The position numbers were made by a program, and so were the translations under genes. A DNA stretch of 64,000 bases from Plantago ovata. Taxonomy: Eukaryota > Streptophyta > Magnoliopsida > Lamiales > Plantaginaceae. Position 1 is the stretch's first letter; each line of letters opens with the position of its first letter. The stretch is taken from contig CM051457.1 in assembly GCA_028274465.1 (NCBI GenBank), forward strand, positions 110,483,982 through 110,547,981, given 5' to 3'. The notes beneath the pieces were generated by a model. The model worked only from the letters and a program-made list of their open reading frames with translations, was not told the origin of the DNA and ran no database searches. Below, one piece after another: positions 1 through 10,667 of the stretch.

Positions 1-634
1 AGGGCTTCGGTGACTCGGTACGGGCCCTTCCATGGTTCCTCGAATTTTCCCACATTTTCGAGGATGCTGGCTTTTCTAAACACTAGATCTCCGACGTTGA
101 GGTCTCTTCCCACGAGATTTTTGTTGTATGCCTTGGTCATCAGAGCTTGGTACCTTAGTATCCTTCCTCTGGCTTTCTCTCTCTTAGCGTCGAGCATATC
201 GAGTTCAAAAGCTCGGACCTTCTGGTTTTCTTCTGGATCGTAGGCTTCGATTCGAAGGCTTTCAACGGCTATCTCACACGGGATCACTGCCTCAGACCCA
301 TACACCATGCAAAATGGGGTTTCTTGCGTTGCGGTCCTCTGCGTAGTTCGATAAGCCCACAGGACTCCGTGTAACTCGTCTGCCCAATCGGCTTTCGACG
401 AACCTAATCGCTTTTCGAGGTTCTCAACAATTGTCCGGTTGGTAACCTCGGTTTGTCCATTCGCTTGGGGGTGGCCTACGGAAGTGAAGCTCTGCTTGAT
501 GCCTAGCTCGATGCACCAAGCCTTTATCTTCTTCCCCGTGAATTGGGTGCCGTTATCGGACACGATGTTTCTGGGGAGGCCGAAACGGCAAATGATGTTG
601 CGCCAGATAACATTGCATTTTTGGGGGACCCTCC
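1..634 (-). pseudogene. Ty3/gypsy integrase C-terminal part (partial)
   Basis: Read on the minus strand from about 634 to the window edge, one uninterrupted frame of about 211 codons gives the second half of a plant gypsy integrase. It runs from NIICRFGLPRNIVSDNGTQF through HPQANGQTEV, WADELHGVLWAYRTT and PFCMVYGSEAVIP to WKGPYRVTEA, the usual C-terminal tail. The Asp of SDNG and the Glu of GQTE are 35 residues apart, as in the DD(35)E core. The first catalytic Asp and the HHCC zinc finger are missing because the frame begins at a deletion junction at about 625-640. The frame differs from that of the adjoining protease linker. The element continues beyond the left edge of the window, so its 3' LTR is not seen. 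Confidence 0.85.
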
Positions 635-3086
635 AAGTTTTCTGGTTCGGGTGTCTTGTCCGATGACTGTCCCGTGCTTTTCGATCCTTGTGCCTTAGTA
701 GAGGTGCAATAGCACTCCCACGCTTCTTTTGGGTCTCCTTTGACTTCTCCTACCCCATCCTTGGTGGGGAACTTCATCTTCAGATGGTAAGTCGACACAA
801 CAGCTTGGAATTGGTTGATCCCGGGTCTACAACCACATATTGGCAGTGGTGAGTTGCTTTCGCGGGCTTTGACCCGAGCGAAGTTAGTATCCAAATAGTT
901 CCGATGGGCTTGACTACCGCTCCACCGAATCCCGATAGGTTGGTCGAGATGTCGGAGAAACCGGTTCCTTGGATCCCCATTTTCTTGAGTGTGGATACAG
1001 TGATAACATTTACGGAGCTTCCCGTGTCGACCAGGACTTTGCTGACCCCAAAGCCCGAAATTACCATCGAAATAACCAACGGGAAATTGGGCCCTTGACT
1101 CCGTGTGACTCGAGGGTCGGGGGCGTCAGATTGGTCGAAGCAGAGGGGAATATTTTGGACTTCGAGACACCCTACGTTGAACGCAGGAGTCCCTTCTGCA
1201 TAGGAGTTACGCATCCTTCGAGCCGTTCTGTCTCTTTCTCTCCTGGAGTCACCTCCGGTGGGACCGCCTGCGATGTATTTGATTTCTCCGTGGACGGGGT
1301 CATTTTCGAGGTCATCCTCGGACATCGTTCTTCTGGATTCCTGGAAAACCGCCGACTGCTGTGGCAGTGGGGGTCTTGAGGGGATCGGGGCCTCCTTTGT
1401 CGCCTGTCCAGCGGATCGGACAGTCAAAGAGCCGTTCGAGTCTCGGCACTCCACTAAGTACCCTTCCTCGACTCCTCGCTCTAGCTCCAACATCAGTTCT
1501 ATGCAACGGTCTGTATCATGTCCTTTTTGTTTGTGGAAATCACAATACTCCCTCGAGCTGCGGGTTGTATTGGTCTCTTTGTGTTTCCGAGGCCATCGAA
1601 TACCCGGCAAGCTTTCGATGATGGAATAGACTTGGCGTTGCGGGTACCTAATGACTCCTGGATTCTTCCTTGGGGGCCGACGTTCCGGGAAATTCCTTTC
1701 CTTTCCCGTGTTCTTCATCGGATCCGCCCGTTCCTTCTTGGGGGATTTCTCCCTTCGACTCGTACGGGGTAGGTCGAAGGCTAATCTTGCTTCCTTGATC
1801 ATCCTGTCCTCTTCGATATACTTGTTCACGATGTTGGACAGCTCCTCTGGTGTTTCTGGCTTTTCTCTCGAAACTTCGGACGCGAGTCCTCGATTCCGAG
1901 TGTTGGTGTAGAGCGTTTGTCTTCGAAAGTGCATGGGGTGGTCATCAACTTGCAAAGCTACAGCGTTGAAGCGCTGCCACCACCTCCTGAGAGGTTCGTC
2001 CTCCTTTTGGATGATGTCTTGCAGACAGCTGCTGGCTTGTCTGGACTTCTTGTAATCCGTGAAGTGACCTAGGAATGCGTGGACTAAGTCGGCGTAGGAT
2101 CGAATGGATCCGGGCGCCATGTTGTAGTACCATTCTGTGGCTACCCCTTCGAGGGTACCAGGGAAGACGATTACCATGTCTTTTTCGTCATGTCCATAAG
2201 TTTGCATCATGTTTTCGAACTTGACTCGGTGTTCGTGTGGACAAGTGGTCCCCGAGTATTTGGGTAGGTTCTTAGGGATTCTCTGATCCGGGGGTATCGA
2301 GTGTTCCATTAACCTTTGGGACAGGGGATTGGGAGCGAATCCCGTTTCTCGTCTAGCCTTATCTTTCCTTGCTGGTTCTCTTCGAACCTCCTTATCTTCT
2401 CGCCTTCCTCCTCGGGGGCTCGAATGAGGTCTTTTGCTCCTCTCCTTAGCCCTTCGGTCATGAGCTCGAAGTAGATCTTCGTACTTTTCCATTTCCCTCT
2501 TAATGGCCTTTCGATCTACGTCTCCTCGTTCCAGTGAGGAGTCGGAATCGCCGCTGGATACGTGGATAGCTTTCCGAGCTCTTCGTCGTTCCGGCGACTG
2601 GTCTCTCGGCGGGGCGCGTCTCTCCCGAGGCGTGACGACCGAACTTTCAGCCAGGCTATCCGTTTTCCTCTTGCGAGTGGCTCGAGTTTGGCTGGGGACT
2701 TGGCTGTGGGTTCCTTCGGTCCGCGCGGATCAGTCGCTCCGGCTGAGGCGGTTGCTTCGAGTGGAAACACTAGGACGAGACTTCTCCCTTACTACCACTG
2801 ACGCCAGACGAGTTTTCTCCGCTGGCATCCGGCTGTCTACGACCGTCTCGCAGACGGTCCGTACAAAATGGGTCAGCTGGCCCTCCGTAATGAGCATTTG
2901 GGGACCTGTAGGTACGGGGGTTGGTGCGGGGGGCTCCTCGGATCGGGGGGTTTCGTCATGACTGGACTCCGACGATTCTTCATCGTACTCTCGCCCCGTT
3001 TCCGTGCGGGAAGGTTCTGGGGTCGGATTCACGTGGCTTTCAAGTTCTTTCGCTGGCTTGGCTGGGGTCTTCTTTTTCTTCGTCAT
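635..3086 (-). pseudogene. Ty3/gypsy gag-protease region, frameshifted
   Basis: This is the Gag-protease half of the same minus-strand gypsy element. The N-terminal piece starts at 3086 (MTKKKKTPAKPAKELESHV) and changes frame near 2740 and again near 2500. A long frame (2492-780) then holds the retrotransposon gag domain (PKYSGTTCPHEHRVKFENMM, WYYNMAPGSIRSYADLVHAF), a Cys/His knuckle-like motif (CDFHKQKGHDTDRC) and the aspartic protease (FPLVISMVISGFGVSKVLVD followed by TGSS). A further frameshift near 800-830 moves into the protease tail (FQAVVSTYHLKMKFPT), which stops at 553. The gag type resembles the Tat/Ogre side of the family; that lineage call is from memory. At least three frameshifts make it inactive. 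Confidence 0.85.
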
Positions 3087-3161
3087 TGTTTCACTGAGAG
3101 GCGCTGGATTCCCTACTGAGTTCCTTCCTAACGCTGTCGTCGCGGTGGCTTCTTGTCTCGG

Positions 3162-3182
3162 ATTCCCACAGACGGCGCCAAG
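3162..3182 (-). other. Retrotransposon primer-binding site
   Basis: On the minus strand the bases next to the LTR read TGGCGCCGTCTGTGGGAA. The first nine match the complement of the 3' end of plant tRNA-Asp (TGGCGCCGT). This placement, just inside the LTR and upstream of gag, is typical of gypsy elements. Confidence 0.65.
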
Positions 3183-3183
3183 A

Positions 3184-3716
3184 TGATGCGGGTAGAAACC
3201 GGATGGGTCTTAGAACATCATCTCTCGTCCCATGGAAGTAGATGGGCAGAGTTAAACTTGGGAGATTCCGAGTCTTCGGCCTGTATGGAAGGAAAGGGGT
3301 TAGGGGAAGTAGGTCCGATCTGCCTTAGTCAGATCGGTGCCGAATTAACGTGAGAAGAAAAATGGGCAGCATGGGTGCATGTGTATAATTCAAGTGTGTC
3401 TTTGAATGCAATAAATACACATATATATAGGATACAAGACGCGGGACCCGTTGGGGCTGCATGGGGAGCTGGAGGACAGCGACCGTACTAGGTGTGTCAA
3501 TACTAGGTAGTACTATTGGTCCCCTCCGAGGGGGAAGGTATCTTTCGAGCTCGGGTCCTAAGGCGGCGGATACCGTTAAAACGGCAAGTGTCGCGAGACT
3601 TTCGAGGCTAAGAGGCATCGAAGGAGAGGGACTTCGGGTGTGACCCATATACCATATTACCTCCCTATCACTAATCAACGTAATAGCGGCAGATGTTGCA
3701 TAGCCGACCATCATCA
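3184..3716 (-). repeat. 5' LTR of the Ty3/gypsy element
   Basis: The LTR is inferred from the position of the primer-binding site on its left and from inverted termini (plus strand starts TGATG and ends CATCA). Length is about 533 bp. A TATATATA box on the minus strand at about 3421-3428 suits LTR transcription towards gag. The partner LTR lies outside the window, so the outer boundary and target-site duplication cannot be confirmed. Confidence 0.6.
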
Positions 3717-4056
3717 TCGACTAAATATGATATTAATATGATGTACTTTGTTGTTATGTTTCATTGTCATACTATATGTTTGTGTCTTTGTTAGACCAAG
3801 TTCATACCCAAATTTGTCGTTTTGTTGCGGTTATAAGTTTTGCCGTTTTGTTGCGGTTTTGTCATTTTGCTACGATTCAGTATCCACCTATTGTCTGTTG
3901 ATTACCGAATTGAGTCCACAAAAACTATTTAGATTAATAATAATGAATTGATGGAACCCTGGCTTTCCGAAAATATTTTACAGAGGTATTGTTTTGCTCT
4001 GAGCATTCTAAATACATTGTTGTTCTGCTTAATTAAAAATTAGCAAATAATAAATT
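3717..4056. other. Intergenic, no feature recognised
   Basis: AT-rich DNA to the right of the LTR. It has short T-rich direct repeats around 3815-3870 (GTTTTGTTGCGGTT twice). No coding signal was seen. Confidence 0.4.
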
Positions 4057-4058
4057 AC

Positions 4059-4296
4059 TCCCTCCATTCATTTTACAATTTCTTAATTTGCAATTACGAG
4101 AATAATTTAAAAAAAATAGTCAAAAATATAAAAAAGTTCGGAAAAAAATTGTGAGAGTCATAAACTTGAAGCTTAAGTCATTATGCATATAAATTTATCA
4201 TTTATAATATTTTTCTAAACTCTTATCTATTTTTAATTATTTAAAAAAATTATTATGGGAATAGTAAACATGAAACTTTAGATGGAATAGAGGGAG
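4059..4296. mobile_element. Stowaway-like MITE
   Basis: About 238 bp bounded by CTCCCTCCATTC and its near inverted copy (GAATAGAGGGAG), with TA on each side. AT-rich, with no coding capacity. The terminal sequence and TA duplication are those of Tc1/mariner-derived Stowaway elements. Confidence 0.8.
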
Positions 4297-4298
4297 TA

Positions 4299-5573
4299 TA
4301 AGACTTCGTTAATTACTACTCTATAGTCTATAGAGATTATATTATGCGTCAGTTTAATTAATAGAATAGTAACTCGTTGTTGTATAGGTACGGTTAGTGA
4401 GTTCCATGCACAAGCATCTTAATAAATAAGTGAGGATTCATTCCCTATTCTTTTGTTGATTCCAATACTTCTTCTTTAACCATTTTAGTGTCTTTTATAC
4501 TCTTATTCTGAAATTGATTCCTGCCGAACCTTTCAATTTGTGCCTTTACTCCAGCAACTTGTTCATCATCCTTTGTTCTATTCAATATCGAATTAGTTCA
4601 GTTGATTCTTTCTCTAATTCATTATTGAACCGTGATAAGCATCTGTGGTGTTTATATAATCCGTGTACGGGTTTTGGGCTCTGGGGCTGCAATGTATAAA
4701 CACCGAGCGAAAAGGACCGTTGATTAAAGTTATATATTCAGATCCTGATCGGGAGTCGGATGTAGTTAGGGTAGATGCATCTTACATTCCCGATTGGCAT
4801 GTACCTAGACATATCATATTGTTCCGAGGTAGCTCATCGCGTGGAAGTGTAATGTTAGGTTTATAAGGCGACGATTGGTATATGTGTTATCATTGTTTAT
4901 CCCTTCATTGCCTTCTGTACTTTGATTGCCTAGCTATATGAAAGAATGAACTAGCAATTATTCATATGTAATTGTATATTACCCTCACTAGTCATTAAAG
5001 ACTTACCCTTTAGATTGTTTCCTTTTTCAAAGTAATCAAGTAGAGGACAAGGAAGTAAGAAGTTTGTAGATATTTTGGTAGCTGCTTGAATAAAACATGA
5101 TCGTTCTACGTGTGAAATCCATGTAAATTACATGTTTCCTTTAACCCTAGACCTTGTATTATACTTGTGAGACTGGGTTAGAACTTCGGTATGTTTATAA
5201 GTGGAAGGGTGTGAGAAAGAACAATATACTTTCAAACTAATGGTAATGGAGAATTGATTTCTTGAAAATATAAGAAACAAAAGGTAGATCTTGAATGATG
5301 AAAATAAATTCATAGTATTAGCTATTCAGATTTAGACTAATAATTGAATTGGGCCGCATAACCATAAGCATAACGATTGGTGATGAAATATATAAATGCT
5401 CATTGAAACGAAATCATCCGCTCTATGAGACTCTTCCTTTTTTTTTTTTTTCAGAGTAGAGTATAGAGAAGACGGTGAAGGGACAAAAAAGGGTAAAAAA
5501 GTTAGATTGCCACTTCGCATATGATGGGGATAAACAATATTTCTAACAGGGAAGTTAGCAGGAGACCCGAACC
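4299..5573. other. Intergenic with an unrecognised short ORF
   Basis: Mostly AT-rich non-coding sequence. A short plus-strand frame ending at 4866 (67 codons, containing VIYSDPDRESDVVRVDASYI) looks less random than its surroundings and may be a gene remnant. I recognise no family and it has no clear start or splice context. Confidence 0.3.
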
Positions 5574-5664
5574 AGTAACAACCCAACCCACCAATGGGCT
5601 AAGACTCCACAGACCAACACGGGTTCTAATCCGCGCATTTTGTCCTCACTCGTGCGCGCACCGG

Positions 5665-5760
5665 GAGCTTCCCAGAGGATCATCCATCCTAGAATTGTTC
5701 CAGAGGAAGCACGCTTAACTCTGAAGTTCTTCTAGGTGGATTCCCGAAAAGAAAGGTGCA
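5665..5760 (-). other. 5S rRNA-like domain in Cassandra 3' LTR
   Basis: On the minus strand this aligns by eye with the 3' two thirds of plant 5S rRNA. It includes AGTTAAGCGTGCTT, the internal box A, unchanged, and CTAGGATGGATGATCCTCTG near the 3' end, where 5S has CTAGGATGGGTGACCTCCTG. It is part of the LTR and not a stand-alone 5S gene. Confidence 0.85.
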
Positions 5761-6150
5761 CCTTGACATGAGTAGCGTTCTCAACCCCTTTAAGCCTCTG
5801 AAATCTGGGGCATTACAATCACCCCCTCTTAAATTGCGCAACGTCCTTGTTGTGCGCTGTCCAGAGACCAACCATCTGTGCAGGATTCTAAAGGTGGACC
5901 CTCAAGGCTCAAGAGGTGGCTCCCACCGTCGATACGGTGTAGCACTTTGCCCCGGATGGCACTTAGTTCCTGCAGTTACGGATAGTCCCGCTCTTATACC
6001 ACTTGTAACGACCCGACCCACGAATGGACGAGACCCGGCCTAACGGGCCGGCGAGGTTACTCCTGGTTGCTCTCCGGGGTGATATGTTGGCCCTACAGAC
6101 CAACACGGGTTCTAATCCGCGCACTTTGTCCTTACTCGTGCGCGCACCAA

Positions 6151-6246
6151 GAACTTCCCAATGGGTCATCCATCCTAGAAATGCTCCATAGCAAGCACTC
6201 TTAAATCTGAAGTTCTTCTAGGTGGATTCCCAAAACGAAAGGTGCA
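6151..6246 (-). other. 5S rRNA-like domain in Cassandra 5' LTR
   Basis: Second copy of the 5S-like segment. Box A is changed to ATTTAAGAGTGCTT on the minus strand (two substitutions), so this copy is more decayed than the one at 5665-5760. Confidence 0.8.
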
Positions 6247-6306
6247 GCTTGTTGACATGAGTAACGTTCTCAACCCCTTTAAACCTCTGAAATATGGGAC
6301 GTAACA

Positions 6307-6930
6307 AAACCGGTTTATGACAATGCCATAACACCAATTTTATGACACTTACAATTAGACTTACCATAACAATTGAAGTTGAGAAAATTAGAGAACATGT
6401 ACAACAATCAAATCGAAAGTATCTCGACATGAGTATTTGAGATGCTACAAGCATTCACACTATAACATCCTCCATCCCTAATGATGGATCGATCCTACAT
6501 GATATGTTATCAGTTGTACTTTTTATGTAACAACGGAAAAGACTCTGACATATATATGCAGCTGTGTGACTAGCTTGCTTTGACCCCACAATCAAGTATG
6601 TATAACCCTAAGTTGGAGAGAATTGCAAACTCCAAGTACTTCTTCTAGAAGCCAATTAATTCGCATTGAATGCACACTCCAATTAGGACATGTTTTGGTT
6701 TGATGACCAGTTGAAGAAATTCAAGATAAGAAACTCCGATTGGATTGAGCATCGGGAGTTGGTGATCAAGGGTTATGAGGTAACTCGGAAGGAAGGCTCA
6801 TGTAGAGTCATATATCATTCATCTAACCACGAGAAGATACCTTTATGTAAAGTTTTGGATATTTTGCAACTATTCTTGCATTTTAGTGTTATACATGTAC
6901 TCATAATCTAAAAAAACAGATGAATGTCTT
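6307..6930. other. Intergenic, short frame only
   Basis: No gene recognised. A 73-codon plus-strand frame at 6690-6911 begins MFWFDDQLKKFKIRNSDWIE. It has no known domain and no splice context that I trust. Confidence 0.3.
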
Positions 6931-9863
6931 TCTTTAGTTTTTTTGAACGTAGACCACTTTCTATTATTCAAAATAGTTTCGTACATTGCCGACACATGAT
7001 CCAGGCCACTCATACACAAAGCCTCACTCTCACGGTTCACTTATCATAAAGATAAACACAAGGAGTAGCAAGTACAAACTAAAGTTCGAAAACATCAAAA
7101 CAGGCTGCTGCTAATTTAATAGCACAACCATGTTCTGGAGTTTTTCATTCAACATACTTCTTGCTCAGACCATTTCTTTCATATGTTCCTCCACACACAC
7201 GCCATTATCACAGTTTTGGAAGATGATCGGATTCCTTCTGAGCTAGATCGCATCGATAGTCTCTGCCACTGCGATTTTTAAAACCTGCCTAATTTGGGAA
7301 AATTGCAATTTTGATCCTTTAACTCGACGTACTTCGCAAATACGGTCCCAAGTGGGTTCGAAATTCGCAAAAAACATCCTAAATCGAGTTAAGGGACTAA
7401 AAAATTCGCGAATTTGGTCCCCCATGCCACCAAAGCGTCTGACTGGGCTGCTTACTCGGATTCGCGCGAATTCGGGTCGCGTCTTTTCCCCTTTTTAGTC
7501 CTTTTTGGTCCAGTTCGTTATCTAACGTGGCAAGTCGTTACATGACTGATAAATCTCACCCAAATAGATCCCCAATTGCCAAGAACCCTAATTCCCAACT
7601 TTTCCCTCATCCAAAGTTCACTCAACTTTACTGAAGATGAAAAAAAATTGGCTCTCACAATCATCTCAATCAACTCAGGAGAGTGAAACGTGCCTTGTCA
7701 ATGTCAGGCGGATATGGTGGAGATTAGGCCTCTTTACCAGAAAAACGGAACTTCACAAGCAAGAAGAACGGAACGAACTCACAGACCTGAAATCTTCTCC
7801 GACTTCTCCGAAACAATTTCACTGTACGGCTCTGAATCTTCATCTTACATCATCTCTCTCCTCTCTCGTGGGATGTTACAATCTAGGTTGAGTTTGTTGA
7901 TTTTTCTTTTGTGTGTGGAATTGAGGCACTCCAAGTGTTTGATAATATGTCAAAGAGAGATTTGAGTTTGAAAAATTGTTGCTGACAATAACAGATAGCA
8001 TTTTTTTTTCTTCTTCTCGGGGTTGTGTTGAAATTTAGTGTTTCATGTTGCGTTTTGTGATATGGGTGGCTTGAGAAGTGAAACACCGGAGCTATAGCTG
8101 AATTCTCTGCCTTAATGCTAACTCATTTATGTTAATATCTACTGTATTTGAATTCATTCTCTAAGGGTGAATTGTGATAGTGAGGTGAGGATATTTATTT
8201 TCCCCCATTTCCACATCAGCTCATCCCTAATCCACCAAGGCAGCCACATCTTCTCCAACTCAGCAAAACCATATAAATACGGGATCGTATTTGCAAATGG
8301 GATTTTTTCTACATTTTGTGAATCCACTTGGGACCAAACTCGTGGAGGACGTCGAGTTGAGGGACCAAAATTGCAATTTTCCCTGCGTAATTTCCACCCT
8401 CCCCTTTGTTCTTCTAAGTAGCCATTGTAATTCTTCATTCCATGCTGCTGGAGCATGCGACACCTGTAGCCACTGTAAAATATCAGTCCATATCTTCTTT
8501 GTGTAGCCACATTCAAAAAAGAGATGTTTAGTCGACTCCATCCCCTGGCAGAAAACACATTGTCCATACGTAGGCATTCCAAACTTAGACAAGCGATCTT
8601 TCGTATAGAGTCGTTCTTGCACACACAACCATAAAATGAATAGAGCTTTGGGTCTGGCTCCATTCGAGAAGAATAGTTTGTACCATTCTACGTTCATTCT
8701 TTCCCCTCTGATCACATGGTATATAGCCCGTGTAGGGAACTTGGACCCCCCCCCCCCCCCGAATCACATCCCAAATCTGGCTACATGTAACAACCGTTCG
8801 TGTCTTCAAGATACCTTTCAATATCCAGGAGCATCTTTGCGTATGAGCAAAGTCCATCACATGCATATTCTTTATGAAATACTCATGTACCCACCGCACC
8901 CACAGCTTGTCAGCTTTGGTACTAATATTTCATAAGAGTTTCATCAACTTAGGCTTATTCCAACAATTTACATCAATCACATTCAAGCCCCCAGTTTTCT
9001 TCGTATTGCAAACACTATCCCAAGCAACAAGAGCTTTCCTGGTAATTTCAACAATTCCACTGCACAGGTAGCTACGACAAATAGATTGAATATGGGATAG
9101 TACTTTCCCTTCAAATCATCTCTAGCAGCATCTATTTGTCAATCTAATGCAGTAAAATCCTTGCTCAATATTCGAAGGCTTGGTTGCAAAGACTTCAGTT
9201 TATTCCAAACCAAAAACATTGGTTGTCCCCTAATGTTACAACTCCACTGTCGACGTACCGTATCCAGGAACCTGTGCTTCTCTGTGATGTTGTTTATAAA
9301 TTGAAATCTGGCTCATTTTCTCCGTTGCTCATGGGTGAGCTATATGAATAATGGAGCATGATCTGAGATTCCAGGTTCATGCACCCTAATCTTGGCCCAA
9401 TGGAAATTGAGAAACCAATCAAGGTTACCTAAGCCACGATCAATCTTTGAATAGATAATGCCATGTGTATGCTTATTAGACTAGGTATATTTGTTTCCAA
9501 GCATATCAAGCTCATTTAACCCAACTCTATCCATCATCTCCTTAAAATCAACATATTCACTTTCCAGTACAGAATGCCCACCCAACCGGTTCTGTGTGCT
9601 CAAGACATTATTAAAGTCATCGAGAATCAGCCACGGACCCTGAACAGACAGAGATATGTGCTCAATATCACCCCACAGCTTTCTACGATCCACCAATTGA
9701 GTATGGGCATAAACCACATTAAGTACATTAAGTAAGAACTGAAAGGCACCATTAATATTTGCAACCTTACAATGTAGGAATTGATCAGATGAACTAATAA
9801 AGTTAACCTGAATTCGATTAACATCCCAAAGAAGCTAGATTCTCCCATTCCAGTGCTTATCAT
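6931..9863 (-). pseudogene. L1-type LINE remnant, RT deleted
   Basis: Read on the minus strand, the right end encodes the endonuclease domain with frameshifts (about 9863-9300: VQGPWLILDDFNNVLSTQNR, DRVGLNELDMLGNKYTWSNK, then a GISDHAPL motif). The pre-RT linker follows (VWNKLKSLQPSLRIL, about 9210). Around 9100 it jumps straight to the post-RT region (ALVAWDSVCNTKKTGGLNVI, LWVRWVHEYFIKNMH) and the zinc-binding zf-RVT domain (FGMPTYGQCVFCQGMESTKH, LFFECGYTKKIW). The catalytic RT is therefore missing. The 3' part resumes at 7295 (VAETIDAI, then RRNPIIFQNC) after a Mutator-like insertion at 7296-8383. The left end near 6931 is approximate. Confidence 0.85.
7296..8383. mobile_element. Non-autonomous Mutator-like element inserted in LINE
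   Basis: A 1,088-bp element with long inverted ends, each starting GGGAAAATTGCAATTTTG. Similarity extends inward for about 100 bp on both sides. The flanks are TGCCTAATTT (7286-7295) and TGCGTAATTT (8384-8393), a 10-bp duplication with one mismatch, which fits the 9-10 bp duplications of MULEs. It lies inside the zf-RVT to 3'-end part of the LINE, so it is the younger insertion. The interior (7500-8150) encodes no transposase. Overlapping plus-strand frames there (7637-7891, 7690-7965) have no family I recognise. Confidence 0.85.
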
Positions 9864-10190
9864 AATTGTCCAAGTAATTCCAGTATCTTGTAAAACATTT
9901 TCTGATTCTCTGCGAATTACATTTCTTCACTCTAGTCTCTAGTAATATTATTCTTCCAAATCGTTTTTTGTAGTAGTTGTGAAACATATACCGATGTTGG
10001 TTTTGAATTAGTTGGTTTCTTTTGGATTGTCAATGTTAGTTATTCGGCTTTAATCGTCCCAAAAAATAAAAAACTACATTAGAATTAATGTGATGGATCC
10101 AAAAAGAAGTCATATATTAAATGTGGTTTTTCCTTCATATATTTTTCCAACAATCATACATTAAATGTAATTTATCTTTCATTATGTCCT
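9864..10190. other. Intergenic downstream of the S1-like gene
   Basis: AT-rich sequence. The part nearest 9864 may still be decayed LINE endonuclease. A repeated motif with CATACATTAAATG or CATATATTAAATGTG at about 10110 and 10157 probably lies in the 3' flank of the minus-strand gene. Confidence 0.3.
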
Positions 10191-10607
10191 TTACCAATCA
10201 TACATTTTTTTAAAATCGCCAGGACTATTTGTACCAGAGAAATAAATCCCATCAGTCCTCGCCTCCCAATGACAATCTGGTTTGCAATTCTCACGACCCC
10301 AATTCGTACGGAAAGCATCAAAACTCACGTCTTGTCCGTTCCACCAAAGGTGACAAAAGAAAAGAGTCCTACCAGTGTAACCATCGCAAAAGCTCCAGCT
10401 GAAGTCTTCATTTGGTTTCTTGTCCCAAAACTGGAGATCATCGTCTTTGGAAGCACAATGTAGCTTCATCGTATCAGGCAGTTTGTTCACCATATGAATT
10501 GTGTATCTTCCAGTGATACTACACTTCTTAGAGAAAGCTTGAGATGCATAACAAGATAGAATTATCAGTATCAAGAGTGATTTCATATTGTTGGTATAGT
10601 AAGCCAT
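10191..10607 (-). CDS. S1-family self-incompatibility-like secreted protein
   Basis: A single-exon gene of 138 codons. Residues 1-26 (MAYYTNNMKSLLILIILSCY, then ASQAFS) form a signal peptide. A second Met at residue 8 would also give a good signal and may be the real start. The mature part is the plant self-incompatibility S1 fold: YTIHMVNKLP, LHCASKDDDLQFW, FSWSFCDGYTGRTLFFCHLW and the C-terminal DGIYFSGT. Paired Cys residues fit the usual disulphides. In Papaver the family founder is the stigma S determinant. Most homologues in other plants are small secreted proteins of unknown role, so self-incompatibility itself should not be assumed here. Length and motif order are normal and no defect is seen. 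Confidence 0.9.
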   Translation of the reverse strand: MAYYTNNMKSLLILIILSCYASQAFSKKCSITGRYTIHMVNKLPDTMKLHCASKDDDLQFWDKKPNEDFSWSFCDGYTGRTLFFCHLWWNGQDVSFDAFRTNWGRENCKPDCHWEARTDGIYFSGTNSPGDFKKMYDW

Positions 10608-10659
10608 GTTGATTGATGATTGATACTTGTTTGGTTAATTGTTGGTCTCTAGTTTCAGT

Positions 10660-10667
10660 ACTTATAG
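10660..10667 (-). promoter_or_regulatory. Putative TATA box of the S1-like gene
   Basis: CTATAAGT on the minus strand, about 55 bp upstream of the first ATG. It suits a transcription start near 10635. Confidence 0.5.

Larger units (their letters stand above)
5574..6306 (-). mobile_element. Cassandra-type TRIM retrotransposon
   Basis: A 733-bp LTR element without coding capacity. The LTRs are at 5574-5817 (244 bp, internally deleted) and 6004-6306 (303 bp), with a 186-bp interior between them. The minus-strand primer-binding site next to the right LTR (6001-5990) reads TGGTATAAGAGC, 11 of 12 bases of the initiator-Met type TGGTATCAGAGC. A purine tract (AAGAGGGGGTGAT on the minus strand) adjoins the left LTR. 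Flanks are GAACC (5569-5573) and AAACC (6307-6311), a target duplication with one difference. Both LTRs contain 5S rRNA-like sequence, the diagnostic trait of the Cassandra family. Confidence 0.9.

Noticed and set aside
780..2492. A host gene for a 570-residue protein
   Set aside because: The gag domain, zinc knuckle-like motif, DTGSS protease motif and adjoining integrase show that it is retrotransposon Gag-Pol.
5665..5760. A free-standing 5S rRNA gene
   Set aside because: The 5S-like sequence occurs in both terminal repeats of an LTR element and lacks the 5' third of 5S, so it belongs to a Cassandra TRIM.
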